NCBI RefSeq assembly: GCF_032854445.1
Contig: NC_088305.1
Coordinates: forward strand, 4,009,152 to 4,073,151
Length of the DNA: 64,000 nt
Direction of reading: 5' to 3'
DNA from: Liolophura sinensis
Taxonomy: Eukaryota > Mollusca > Polyplacophora > Chitonida > Chitonidae
Part shown: positions 35,020 to 48,527 of the stretch, one piece after another
Layout of the letters: every line of letters begins with the position of its first letter
Numbering within the stretch: the first letter of the stretch is position 1
Made by a program: the position numbers and the translations under genes
Notes under the pieces: model-generated
The model's database searches: none
The model's input: the letters and a program-made list of their open reading frames with translations, nothing else
Told to the model about the DNA's origin: nothing

Positions 35020-36724
35020 TTCCATAACCATCTGGAACACTAACAATGCTTTGTATTAGCAACGTAATGTGTCATATTTCCATGCGATAGCATTAAGAGG
35101 CCTGGCTTTGAAAAGGAGGGATTCTCATATAGAGTATCGGAGTGACCTGATAGACTGAACTGATGCCTCCAACATTTTGAACGAGAGAATCCCATTTTCG
35201 TTAGTGACAAACACTGTACGAACCCACAGGGACTGTTGTTTTCTTCACATCAAAGTACAGCTGTCAGTGCAACAAATAAGCATGTGGAGCCACGGGGGCA
35301 CGCAATCGATTCGAAATGAAAGCCATGTTAGGAGTGTGTCAGCTACTGGCCACTGATCTGAAACCTGATAGCTGTCAGGCTGTTTGCTAAAGTCAAGGAC
35401 TTGTGGGATAACTCGGTCACTATAGTGGGGAACAAGCACAGGGAGAAGCCAGGGCAGAGGCCGATAAGCCGGCAGCAGTAAGCAAAGCGTCACCATCAAT
35501 AAAACTGAGAGACACTGCAGCGGGGAGAAAACAGAGGAACGGACCTGCAAGGCGTTCAGTTCTCTCCATCTCGGAATTCTACCGTCTGTTTTCCATCACT
35601 CGCTCAAAAAATGTGCTGGCAGGAGAGTGTATGAAAAACGTAGGAGCGAGAGTAAAAAAAATGACATGAAAAATAACATCATTATCACATAAATGACAAC
35701 GACTGCCCAATTCAGAATCCTGACCGCCTGTAAGTCATTAAGCAAAGTCCAGTTCTCAAGGGCAAGTTAAAAGAAATAGCACTGCAATTGGTTAAAACTA
35801 TCTTACATGTACGCATGAGATGACATAGATGTTCTCAATGATCTCCCACAATCCATATTGGAAGCAGAAATATTCTGCAGATTTCATGTGACCAATCTAC
35901 ATGTCAGCAGATTGTACCTTGGGGATAGTAAAGCTGTACTAATTGACTTCTTGTAGGGAAATCAAAAACTTCATGGTCTGTACCATCGTTTTACGAAGCC
36001 TTAACCTGTCCATAACTCACCGTAGCTCATCGAATTTTTTTGTTTGTGTTTTTTTTTCAGTTGCAAATTTCTTACAGCAGCCACATTCTCGCTATAACGT
36101 TTTCAAATCCGCTGTGGATTTAGCCCTCGACCATGCTGATACTATATATTTCTTAATTTGGCTGCTGCTTAATGTTGTAATAAAGCCTATTTCACATATA
36201 TGTCGCCTCCAGGGCATACTGAGAGACCTAACACTCTCACAGACCCAGTGCTTTAACCAGCGCCTACAAGTAAAGTGGAGTAAGTTTCAGTGTGCTGTGC
36301 TTACATATTGCTACAGGAAAATATCATATTACATTGACAGGGATTGTCGCAGCTTGAAACATATAGTCCACATTCTTTTTAAAATGAATTCGGCGCATTT
36401 TCTTCCTGGTTCTCTAAATAAAGCCGTATTCCTTATTCGTGTTTGACTAAATGATAGAAGACATGTACATTGGAGGAAGACAGCAGTTTTGCCCGAGGTA
36501 TAAACTTCTCGATACGTATTCCTATTTCTAAAGAGATTATTTTCATACATAGAAACCATTATGATCTCACCGTCTGCTCAAACTTCGTCTTCTCAAAGAA
36601 TATTATCCTAGGTAACAAGCCGTTTTAGGGGTCACAGAAGAAGTCAGCTTGATGCTAGAGAACATCACGTTCTTTAATAAGCTGTGATAGACATTAAAAA
36701 GCATTAGAAAAAAATCGAACATAC
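35020..36724. other. Unassigned stretch
   Basis: Contains an open frame at 35973-36446 (157 codons from its first ATG) crossed by a strong acceptor-like T-tract ending CAG near 36060. About one frame of this size is expected by chance in 64 kb, so I do not call it a gene. Confidence 0.4.
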
Positions 36725-38095
36725 AAGCCAGTCTAGGATAGTACACAGCGGGCACACAAGAAGACATCAATCCGACAGACATCTGTCACGCAAGAAGACA
36801 TCAATCCTGGATACATCCGGCACACAAGAAGACATCAATCCGGGATACATTCGGCACACAAGAAGACATCAATCCGACCTACATCTGTCACGCAAGACAA
36901 CATACATCCCGGATACATCCGGCACACAAGAAGACATCAATCCGGAATACACCCGGCACGCAAGAAGACATCAATCCGGGATACATCCGACAAACAAGAC
37001 GACGTCCATCTGGAATACATACGACACACAACACAGCGTCAATCTGGAATGCATCCGCACACAAGACGACATAAATCCGGGACACATGGGTCACAAAAGA
37101 CGACATTCATCCGGAAAACATCAGTCATACAAGGAGGCATCCACCCGGAATACCTAAAACACACAAGGCGACGTTCATGTGGAATACATCCGACACACAA
37201 GGCCACGTCCATCTGGAATACATCCAACACACAAGACGACGTCCATCTGGAATACATTCGACACACAAGACGACGTCCATCTGGAATGTATCCGCATGCA
37301 AGACGACATAAATCCTTGACACATCGGTCACAAAAGACGACATTCATCCAGAACACATCCGTCACACCAGGAGCCATCCACCCGGAATACATCCAACACA
37401 CAAGACGACGTTCATGTGGAATACATCCGACACACAAGACGACGTTAATGTGGAATACATACGACAGACAAGACGATGTCCATCTGGAATACATACGACA
37501 CACAACACAACGCCAATCTGGAATACATCCGCACACAAGACGACATAAATCCGGGACACATGGGTCACAAAAGACGACATTCATCCGGAAAACATCTGTC
37601 ATACAAGGAGGTATCCACCCGGAATACCTAAAACACACAAGGCGACGTTCATGTGGAATACATCCGACACACAAGGCGACGTCTAACTGGAATACATCTG
37701 CACACAAGACGACGTCCATCTGGAATACATCCGACACACAAGCCGACGTCCATCTGGAATGCATCCGCATGCAAGACGACATAAATCCGGGACACAAGGG
37801 TCACAAGAGACGACATTCGCCCGGAACACATCCGTCACACAAGGAGTCATCCAACCGGAATACATCCAACACACAAGACGACGTTAATGTGGAATACATC
37901 CGACACACAAGACGACGTTAATGTGGAACACATCCGACACACAAGACGATGTTCATGTGGAATACATCAGACACACAAGACGACGTCTATCTGGAATACA
38001 TCCGCATACAAGACGACATAAATCCGGGACACATGGATCACAAAAGACGACATTCGTCAGGAACACATCCGTCACACAAGGAGACATCCAAGAAT
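36725..38095. repeat. 34-bp array with 237-bp higher-order repeat
   Basis: Tandem 34-bp units (CATCCGACACACAAGACGAC, GTCCATCTGGAATA). At 36725-36975 a simpler monomer variant dominates (CACACAAGAAGACATCAATC). From about 36990 the pattern repeats every 237-238 bp, which is seven monomers: the GGTCACAAAAGACGACATTC marker recurs near 37089, 37326, 37563, 37800 and 38038. Because 237 is a multiple of 3, long open frames persist on both strands (290 codons plus, 252 minus). I treat both as by-products of the repeat. Confidence 0.93.
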
Positions 38096-40361
<2,266 letters not shown>

Positions 40362-40505
40362 CATTGTAACAGTCACGTTATCAGACTCAGCCTGCGACAT
40401 AGTAAGAGTCACGTTATCAGACTCAGCTTGCGACATTGTAACAGTCACGTTATCAGACTCAGCCTGCGCCATTGTAACAGTCACGATATCAGACTCAGCA
40501 TGCAG
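40362..40505. repeat. 36-bp tandem array, four exact-length units
   Basis: Four units of exactly 36 bp starting CATTGTAACAGTCACGTTAT. The period is a multiple of 3, so both strands stay open and encode 12-residue repeats (AIVTVTLSDSAC on plus, QAESDNVTVTMS on minus). No splice or start context supports translation. Confidence 0.9.
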
Positions 40506-40550
40506 TACTGGAACTGAATGGCTGCCCTAACATATTAAAATGTATTAAAT

Positions 40551-40600
40551 GCACTCAATAATATTTCACTTATACGACGGCCACTAGCATTGTGGTGGGA
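40551..40600 (-). mobile_element. SINE family B core fragment, reverse
   Basis: TTTCACTTATACGACGGCC and CATTGTGGTGGGA only. Abuts a second reverse copy. Confidence 0.7.
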
Positions 40601-40601
40601 T

Positions 40602-40780
40602 TTTGATTTGATTTGTTTTTTGTACGCCGTTCTCAAGAAAATTTCACTTACACGACAACATTGTGGTAGGATGAAACAGGGCAGAGCCAAACGGGATCTA
40701 GGACCGTCAGCAGGTTGCTGCCAGACCCTATATGACTGGAGAAGAAGCCAGAATAAGCTGTATTTGGATTGATGCTAACC
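40602..40780 (-). mobile_element. SINE family B, reverse
   Basis: GTACGCCGTTCTCAAGAAAA, TTTCACTTACACGAC, GGCAGAGCC and CAGCAGGTTGCTGCCAGACC. Lies head-to-tail with the preceding fragment in the same orientation. Confidence 0.75.
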
Positions 40781-40991
40781 ATATTAAGCTGAATTGCTGG
40801 AGTATCCAGTATAAACCACTCGGGCCACGGAGCATGTGTTTTTGAACATAAAATTTGACGAGCACATTATTATATGAATGGCATGAAACTATTCTGACAG
40901 ACAATTCTATATTACGTTTTAAGAGAAGACAAATATAACACATTTGACGGACTCTTCTATTTGTCTCCGTACAGGTACATTTGGCACCTGT

Positions 40992-41278
40992 TACTAATGG
41001 GACACGACCTCCGTGGCTCAGTTGGTTAGCGCGCTAGCACAGCGCAATGACTCAGGAGTCTCTCACCAATGCGGTCGTTGTGAATTCAAGTCCAGCTCAT
41101 GCTGGCTTCCTCACCGGTAAGAAGGTCTGCCAGCAACCTGCGGATGGTCGTGGGTTTCCCCCGGGCTTTGCCCGGTTTCCTCCCACCACAATGCTGGCCG
41201 CCGTCGTATGAGTGAAATATTCTTGAGTACGGCGTAAAACACCAATGAAATAAATAATAAATAAATACTAATGGGACA
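40992..41278 (+). mobile_element. Full-length SINE family B with 13-bp target duplication
   Basis: Reference copy for this report (element 41005-41265). The head GTGGCTCAGTTGGTTAGCGC and later GTGAATTCAAGTCC act as A- and B-box; their wide spacing suggests a class II (Ser/Leu-type) tRNA ancestor. Then GGATGGTCGTGGGTTTCCCC, GCCGTCGTATGAGTGAAATA, AAAT tail. Perfect TSD TACTAATGGGACA at 40992-41004 and 41266-41278. Confidence 0.93.
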
Positions 41279-41544
41279 AATGTACATTGTGTTGCGTAAA
41301 AGTCGGTATTCTTTCAGACCCCTCTGTTGTCTCGTACTTTTTTATTTGACTGATTTTTGACTTCTTGAACTGAAACAAAGGTTACACATGTATAACCCTT
41401 AAGAAGTTCGCCAAAATATAACTCCTAACGCTTTACGTAAGCTGCGACACTCGGACGTTGCTAAACGTCTTAGCGTTAAAGACTTTACAATGGCGACTTA
41501 CAGTGCCACCAGCATTACCGTAGGTATCTAAACTTATATTTACT

Positions 41545-41730
41545 GGCCCGGATAGCCCAGTTATGGAGCGTCCGCATCGGGAGCGGTAGATCCAGGATCA
41601 ATCCTGGGTCGAGTCACACCTAAGGCTTTAAAAGAGGAAGTTGTAATTTCCTCGCTTGGCGCTCAGCATGATAGTGCAACGACTGGTTGACCCGTATCAG
41701 TGTAATGCTTCGGGCGGGGCAAATTACTTC
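41545..41730 (+). mobile_element. SINE family A, left monomer of a dimer
   Basis: tRNA-like head through CTCGCTTGGCGCTCAGCATG and the GGGCGGGGC block, then stops abruptly where the next head begins at 41731. Confidence 0.85.
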
Positions 41731-42056
41731 GGCCCGTATAGCACAGTTGGTGGAGCGTCCGCTTCGGGAGCGGTAGATCCAGGATCAGTCCTGTGTCGAC
41801 TCACACCTAAGAATTTAAAAGAGAGAGTTGTAACTTCAACGCTTGGCGTTCAACATGAAGGGGATGGTGCAACGACTCGTATCAGTATAATGGTTCGGGC
41901 GGTAAAGTAGCACTAGATAAAAGAGCGGTGGAAATCCGTCCTGCAACAAGGAGGTACATTACACACACCCTAAGGATTCCTTCGTCGTCTGAAAAATATG
42001 ACTGAAAAATTGTAGAGCACGACGTTAAACCCCAAGCACACACTCACTCACTCACT
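41731..42056 (+). mobile_element. SINE family A, right monomer (subfamily A2)
   Basis: Begins GGCCCGTATAGCACAGTTGG and ends in an (ACTC)n tail. Shares with 54833-55158 a set of differences: CCTGTGTCGACTCAC, AAGAATTTAAAAGAGAGAG, loss of GGTTGACC, and a deletion between GGGCGG and GTAGCACTAGAT. Confidence 0.88.
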
Positions 42057-42393
42057 GAAGTTATTATCCAGTTTGCTACTTTCTTGTGAATAACTACGTC
42101 GAAGAATCATGGATTAGAAGAGTATTCAAACTGGAAGGTCTTTGCAAGAACGCGGATGTACGATATATCGGTGTGTATAGCTTTTGGAATAACGTGTCCG
42201 TGACGAAATGCCTCTTTGGTAGTGAGTACTGATTTTACAGATAGCTGAATCTATTCAACATGTTAAAAGAAGCAGAAAATAGGAGAAATATTACCAAAAA
42301 GTGACCACGCCGTCAAGACATAAGCATTCAACCCTGATCTACAAAGTGACGGGTATTGGCTGTATTGTAAGTGTGACACTTACTGTGACAACA
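42057..42393. other. Unassigned stretch
   Basis: Nothing recognisable. Confidence 0.35.
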
Positions 42394-42480
42394 AGCCGCA
42401 TGTCAGTGGTCACGTTCTAGTGTTTGTTATCATTCACAATGTTGACTCTGGTTTTACACTTTATGGTGTTAATGTTTTAC
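42394..42480 (+). repeat. Repeat family C, diverged copy
   Basis: GGTCACGTTCTAGTG, TTATCATTCACAATG and CTCTGGTTTTACACTTTATG follow the family C order. Both this and the next copy are followed by TTAACTGTGATGAT, hinting at a duplicated larger unit. Confidence 0.5.
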
Positions 42481-42738
42481 ATTGCATTCCTGCAACAATC
42501 AGAATTCGACTCGTGGACTAAGCATCCCCCAGGCCTTGTATATCTGGACTGTTTTCATGTTGCTGTGTGTTAACTGTGATGATGACAATGCACTGAGAGT
42601 AATTCTAGACCAGTGACTTCTGATTTTTGTTACTTAATTCTGCTCAGGCCATAACGGTAGGGGGCTTGTAAATTGCTACTATATAATAATTTACATGAAA
42701 AGTTAGAATAGAACTCTAGCTGAGTTTAGCTGAAAAGT

Positions 42739-42834
42739 GGCCGTCTTTCGCAGATTACGTGTAACCATCTGTGGTCCATTACACTGTCATCGCTGCTCTG
42801 GTTTCACTCTCTGTGCTGTAAATCTTTTATAATG
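42739..42834 (+). repeat. Repeat family C copy
   Basis: GGCCGTCTTTCGCAGATTAC, ATTACACTGTCATCGC, TGCTCTGGTTTCACTCTCTG, TGCTGTAAATCTTTTATA. Confidence 0.7.
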
Positions 42835-45539
42835 TATTATTTATATGTTGGGTGATTGGAGGCACGGGATTCAGTCATTAACTGTGATGATAAACGCAAT
42901 CAGTGAACCGATATCTTGGGCAATCAGGTCAATAACGCGAAACTTTCCTTCAAGATAAAAAAATTGTCACTTAGCATCATTCGGGGATGAAGATTTCGTT
43001 CCACGTACTCGAATAACTGTATTAAGCATGCGATTTGTCTTTCACGTGCCGAGATGGCTTAAATGCCACAAATATGAATAACAATCGGAAAAGTATTGCT
43101 TCTTCACTTAGTAGGCTATCCACATTTAGAATGATGCCATGCTAATATAAGGATTGTATAAAACAATTCAGAGCCACGTGCGAAGGTCACATTCGGGTTT
43201 AGATCCACTTAGGACTGCCCCCCTTAAGCGCGATCATCATTCTGCGGAAAGTGCCGTCAAATTTCTCATGCAAATCTGCAATCGTCTAGAACACGTTTTA
43301 CTCGAGTGGTGTTTTCAACCCGGGAAATTCGGCGCTGAAATTCGCATTTCTGTGATAAGAGCATTCCTGACCATTCGATTCCCGACGGCATCAAATAAAC
43401 TCCCTACTTTTGAGAGTAAAAGGGCTTTTCGAAATACGACACCCTGAGGTATATCTGGTCTGAGTGGTTCTGTAAAACGACGGTGTAGATACGATTACTT
43501 CGCGAAGAGTACAGACACGTAAATGACGACGTGTACTCTGATGTGCGAGCTAACGCCATCGAGTGCCATAAGACTTCATGTTTGTCGCTAACAAGCGTCT
43601 GTCTTTACCATTCACGATTGTTGGTCTTCGGTTGACAGAGAGACGTGCAACTGATATCATTTCATGTTGTAAATTTGACCCCAATCTATGATAGGATTAC
43701 CCCTTAGATTGTTCGCAAGGCAATTTGAATCTTGTGTTCAGTATAACACAACAAGGCATTATAGTTGTTTTTGTTAGTTAGTTCCCCAAATAGATGGCAA
43801 ATTTTGAGCTCAAGAGATGAGCGGGAAAAGTTTTAAAACATTGATAGTAACATTTTGTAGACCACGGGAAATATTTTCTTTGTTTGAAGAACGTTTATAA
43901 GGTGGATTTAAGAGAAATGTTACAAAAATGGTATCTGGTGTTAATATTTGTTTTTTTTTTCTGTTCCGAAGTACATTGCTTTTTAGCACTAAACGATAAG
44001 CAGACACGGCTCACAGTGAATATGTCAGAAAAAACACAATTTATATATGGTGCCATATATACCGCTTCTGTTTAACGGTTCACTAACGCATGGAGTGAAA
44101 AATCTTTAACACTGTTGTAAATCAGCCTGCTGGCCTTAACAATTCACACCTCATTGTTTAGCCAATTGCATTATACTCCCAGATGTAGGTGTGACCCCTT
44201 TTAGTCGTTAGAAACATTGCTTGCCTTCTCTACTTTATTGTCGTGTCTGGGGCTCGATTCACAAAAGTTTCTGAGATTGGCTTCGTGTGAGCTGTCTCAC
44301 CACAGGGGCATCGACCGGAAGACAGGGTAATGAAGAAGAAAATGTGCTAAAGACGTTTGGGTGCGGCAGCGCCTAAGGGGGAAATTGTGCGGTTGTTGAA
44401 ATGGATGCCAACTGTTATTGTAACGCCTGAAATCGAAGTCACATGCCCACCAATCATATAAAAGCCTAACACCTTGTCTGGAAGCAATTCCTCTGGGCAT
44501 ACTGAGCACTAACATGACTAGAATCGTACAACAGTGGAATTACTGAGTTTAGCTTAGCTATGGTAGGCCTATCGCATCGACCAGTCAAGTAGTGGACATT
44601 CTATGTTGTCTCTCTGAAGGCACAGTATTCGTAAGGAACCATTAGTTACGTACAAGCACATCAAATTAAGTATCCCGGGCAAAAACAACTAAATACCTGC
44701 AGCCTTTTTCTTCGGCAGGGGTTTCGATTCTGACTGTTTAGGATGAAGTTGTAACTTGAAAAGTCTGCTTTAAGAAGCGAAGCGTAGCAAAACACTATTT
44801 CTTACTTAAGCATAATAGCCACAAAAGACGTTGTTATTCTCGTATTGGACCCTCGGTAGTCAGACGTATACATATAAGTCACAGCATACCATGTAACAAA
44901 TGCACCACCTTTTCCAGCGCAGTTGTGTCGTGGATCCAAACCAGAGTGATCCTTGTTGTGCTCTGATACATGGCTTCTTTTTTATGAGTTTTCCCACAAA
45001 ATCGCCATAGCAATCATAGGAATGAACAAACACTGTACAGCTGTGACTCGAATTACTTTAGGCAAGCAAAGTTTCCCACGAAACAAAAGTTTGTCGCATG
45101 AAAGTTGGCATGTGATTCTATGAGCTATTGATACTGACAGCCAAATCATTGCTTAAAACCATTTTTTCTACATGCATCCAATCACAGCTGTCACAAACAG
45201 TCCAGCCAAAGCCTAGCTAACAAATGACCATGATTATATGATTTCCGGTGAAGCCATATTCAATAATTGCGTTATGTGTGAGTACAGGAAGTTAACCAGA
45301 TAACAAATCTCGTGGAATCATCTTGGGTATTGGCACAATCTTCCGATCTCTCGCCACCTTTGATCTTTCTAATTCCATAAAGAACAAAGTGTTCCTTCGG
45401 GAAGTAGTAGTTAATTCGAAAAATACGAAACAGTACCGGCTTTGTTGATGTGTTGTAGGACAAATGTAATACGAAAAATCATTATTCACAGAGACAAACC
45501 ATCACTTCCATCACAAGGTCACCGAATACTGCAAATATA
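42835..45539. other. Unassigned stretch
   Basis: About 2.7 kb without recognised repeats. The 97-codon frame at 43154-43447 starts at TTG and matches no family I know. Confidence 0.4.
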
Positions 45540-46600
45540 ATTACACAAATGCCGGAAAGAAGTAATCATGAAATTTTGTTAGCTACGACTTAAAGACACG
45601 GAAAGGACCTGGTATGGTAAGGCTGGGAATCGGCCCAGGTTCAAGAAATTGTGCACCTCAAGAAACGAAACTGACTATAGCTGTGAGTGACAGCTGCTGA
45701 CACACTCGTAAGGCTACATGTTTTCAGTTCTGTTTTACTCTTATTTTCCTGTTATATGATAAGCATTCGACTTATAAAGCTCCAAACATACACTGAAGCA
45801 ATGTACAGGGAATAAAATCGAAAGATGTTAGACTGCTCCAGTCGCACTGAAATATCGTTCTGTGCATCAGACACTGTAAAGGGGTAAAATCACGGCATCA
45901 CAAGTTTAACTTTCCTAAATTCTTGACTCATGCACCGATCAATCAAATACACATACAACAAATGCTCAGCTTTATACTTCTGCTATCATAAACATGTTAA
46001 TGTTAATGATAGCTAGAGGACCACATGTGCTCTCAATCAGAATTGACGTATGATTTCGTTATAGTTGCCACAAGTTACGTAACACCATAGCTTAACAATT
46101 AGCAATTCTTATTTATGACAACACTTATCAAAAAAGAAACAAGGCAGACTCGAACTTCCTTGAGTGACTTCATTAGTTCTATGTGCTATGAAGTATGCCT
46201 GGGAGAAAATGGCCGAAATACAAATTTCAAACATATCACAACATGACATGTTTTACATATGAAGACCAACGTTAACCAGAACGAAACTTTGACAGCACGT
46301 AGAAATACACACATAAAAGTGTCAGGGAAGATTTTCTTTTGGTTAACGTTGATCTTCATACTGTAAATTAAAGACACAGTGCCGCGTTTGAAGAAAAAAT
46401 TGGCTTTTTTGAACGAAAGTGCATTTTTGTCAGGGTTATTACAAAGCAACCAATCCATATAACTTTTATGGGTGATTCCATAAAGTTATATACTTCTTAT
46501 TTAGAAATTTACAGAACTTTGCTGGATTTTGAAATTTGCATTTTCTTATCCTACGTCTCTGGGAGTGATCCTCCGCCTTACCTTTCCAGGTACTTTGGGA
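45540..46600 (+). repeat. Diverged duplicated segment G, copy 2
   Basis: Partner of 12585-13455 in the same orientation. It has about 220 bp (46232-46450) not found in copy 1 and lacks copy 1's SINE B. Confidence 0.65.
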
Positions 46601-47211
46601 CAAACTTTACATGCATGGAATACAGGGATGTCAATTATTGTTTGTAAGCAAAGTGAACTTTAAAACCACAATGATTTCATTTGATATATTGCAATGTGTG
46701 GTAATAACCAAGTCTGGAAGGTAGTTCTAGACGCTTTCACATTTAAGACCAATATCGATGTACCCAGTTTCATTCCTTCTGTAAATGAGTTCAGATCAGC
46801 TGTTTCCTGATTTTGTTTGTCTGTGCGGAATTGATTTTATTGCCCTCCTCTAAAAATAAATTCCTCACACTTAAACGATTTATTTCTTCAATTGTTCTTT
46901 TAAGCCATGCCCATAGATTTCTCCTCTTTAAATATGGCCAGTTTGTCAAGTGGGAGAAATCGGGCTAAACCACCGTCCTTTGGCGAGTTACTGGCAGACA
47001 GTCCCACGTGTGTCACTCTCATATTAGTGGAAGGCAAATGATTTGTAAAGAGCTTCATGCAATGCCACACAAGACAACAGTGTTCCCTGTCCGCTAATGC
47101 GACTGAACCAGCATGAGTTATAATAGTTGGAGTTTTGTAACATTCATTCAAGTCGCCTTTGACATGAATGTATGACATGTATCTAAACATTTGTTGCGTT
47201 GATGAGCATCG
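46601..47211. other. Unassigned stretch
   Basis: Nothing I can support. Confidence 0.4.
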
Positions 47212-47514
47212 TCTTAAACTTGTGGAGTGGTAGATCCAGGGTCAATCGTGGGTCGAGTCACACCTAACACTTTAAAAGAAGTTGCGGCTTCCTCGCTGTT
47301 TGACCCATATCATTATAATGGCTCGGGCGGGGCAGCTTACTTGCCGTCGGTAAGGCGTCTCAGTGAAGCAGCACTAGATAAAAGAGCGGTGGAAATTCGT
47401 CCTGCAACAAGGAGGCTCACTACATGCACTATTAGGATTCCTTCGCGTTATATGACTGAAAAATTGTTAAGAGCGACGTTAAACCCCAAGCACTCACTGA
47501 CTCTTAAACTTGTG
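47212..47514 (+). mobile_element. 5'-truncated SINE A with 13-bp target duplication
   Basis: Element 47225-47501 starts inside the tRNA-like head (GAGTGGTAGATCCAGGGTCA), so the A-box is absent. Flanks TCTTAAACTTGTG at 47212-47224 and 47502-47514 match perfectly: a recent insertion truncated at integration. Confidence 0.92.
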
Positions 47515-48097
47515 AACGAAGGCTTTGGATGCATATAGGATGTTATTTCCCTGTAATCTTATGTTTTGGTCAAGTGGTGATTGTAGTACTGTTGTAATCA
47601 TACTTCTAATCTTTATAATAACGTTACAAAGAATTAGACATGACCTCGTCACATTGGTTTCAGCGCAACTGGAATACATATTTTCATTATCGACAACTTA
47701 TAAACTAGCAAGTTATACATGTCGGATACTGTCCATTCACATAGAATATTTCGTCTTTCTAACATTGATGAAATCCATTGACGGTTTCTCTTTACATGAA
47801 TCCGTCAAAATCTCGTATTTTACACATCCATTTTGGTTGACAGATGTTTTACAATTGGTGAGCTGTGAACAAGCTCCGCGCGTCGATGTGCAGGAAGTCA
47901 ATATAGTTGCAAAGGAAATAAAATTAAAACAGTGTTTCTAATTTATTAAACTCTATAACCCTTGTTTCGACACCAAGAACTCATTACCTGGGGTGAAGTC
48001 ATAATTATCCAGAGACAAGGGAGCTTGTGCTATTACATGCCATGGACTAAATCCGATTTTGTTAGCTAGTGTGACTGATTTTACACATAGTTGAATA
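47515..48097. other. Unassigned stretch
   Basis: A 133-codon frame from ATG 47540 begins just after the SINE target duplication. Several frames of this length are expected by chance, so it is not called. Confidence 0.35.
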
Positions 48098-48260
48098 TTT
48101 TATTTATTTATTTATTTGACTGGTGTTATACGCCACACTCAAGAATATTTCACTTATACGACGACGGCCAGCATTTTGGTGGGAGGAAACCGGACAGAGT
48201 CTGGGAGAAAACCAAGACAATCCGCAGGCTGCTGGCAGACCTTCCCACGTACGGCCGGCA
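48098..48260 (-). mobile_element. SINE family B, 3' half, reverse
   Basis: (ATTT)n tail, GTTATACGCCACACTCAAGA, TTTCACTTATACGACGACGG, GCTGCTGGCAGACCTTCCCA. Confidence 0.82.
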
Positions 48261-48527
48261 GCTGAATTTAGGAGACTGGTTAAAAGAGAAAGATGATAAT
48301 ACAAATAACCTATTTACACACAGTACAAACGAATAAATGGGTCTGCTTAAACTGGAGCCGATTTGCATTCTAGAACAAGTCTTATCGACGTTTAAGACTT
48401 CTTGTGGTTTTATTTTCTATGCTGTAGACTTGCATATTCTATTCTGCCTCATCAGTGTACTCTATGCAGATAATGGAGATGGTACTTTATATTGTGGATT
48501 ATAAACCTGGAAGCGCTGGATGAATGA

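Noticed and set aside
35943-36446. 167-codon plus frame with a hydrophobic segment and internal acceptor-like site
   Set aside because: TTG start; about one frame this long is expected by chance. No donor or domain. Kept as a note only.
37049-37921. 290-codon plus and 252-codon minus open frames
   Set aside because: They follow the 237-bp period of a tandem repeat, both strands are open, and there is no unique sequence, start context or splice support.
41545-41620. Functional tRNA gene
   Set aside because: A-box and B-box resemble tRNA but stems do not close and the sequence continues into a SINE body present in many copies.
47525-47941. 138-codon plus frame with hydrophobic stretch
   Set aside because: TTG start, several of this size expected by chance, no splice support.
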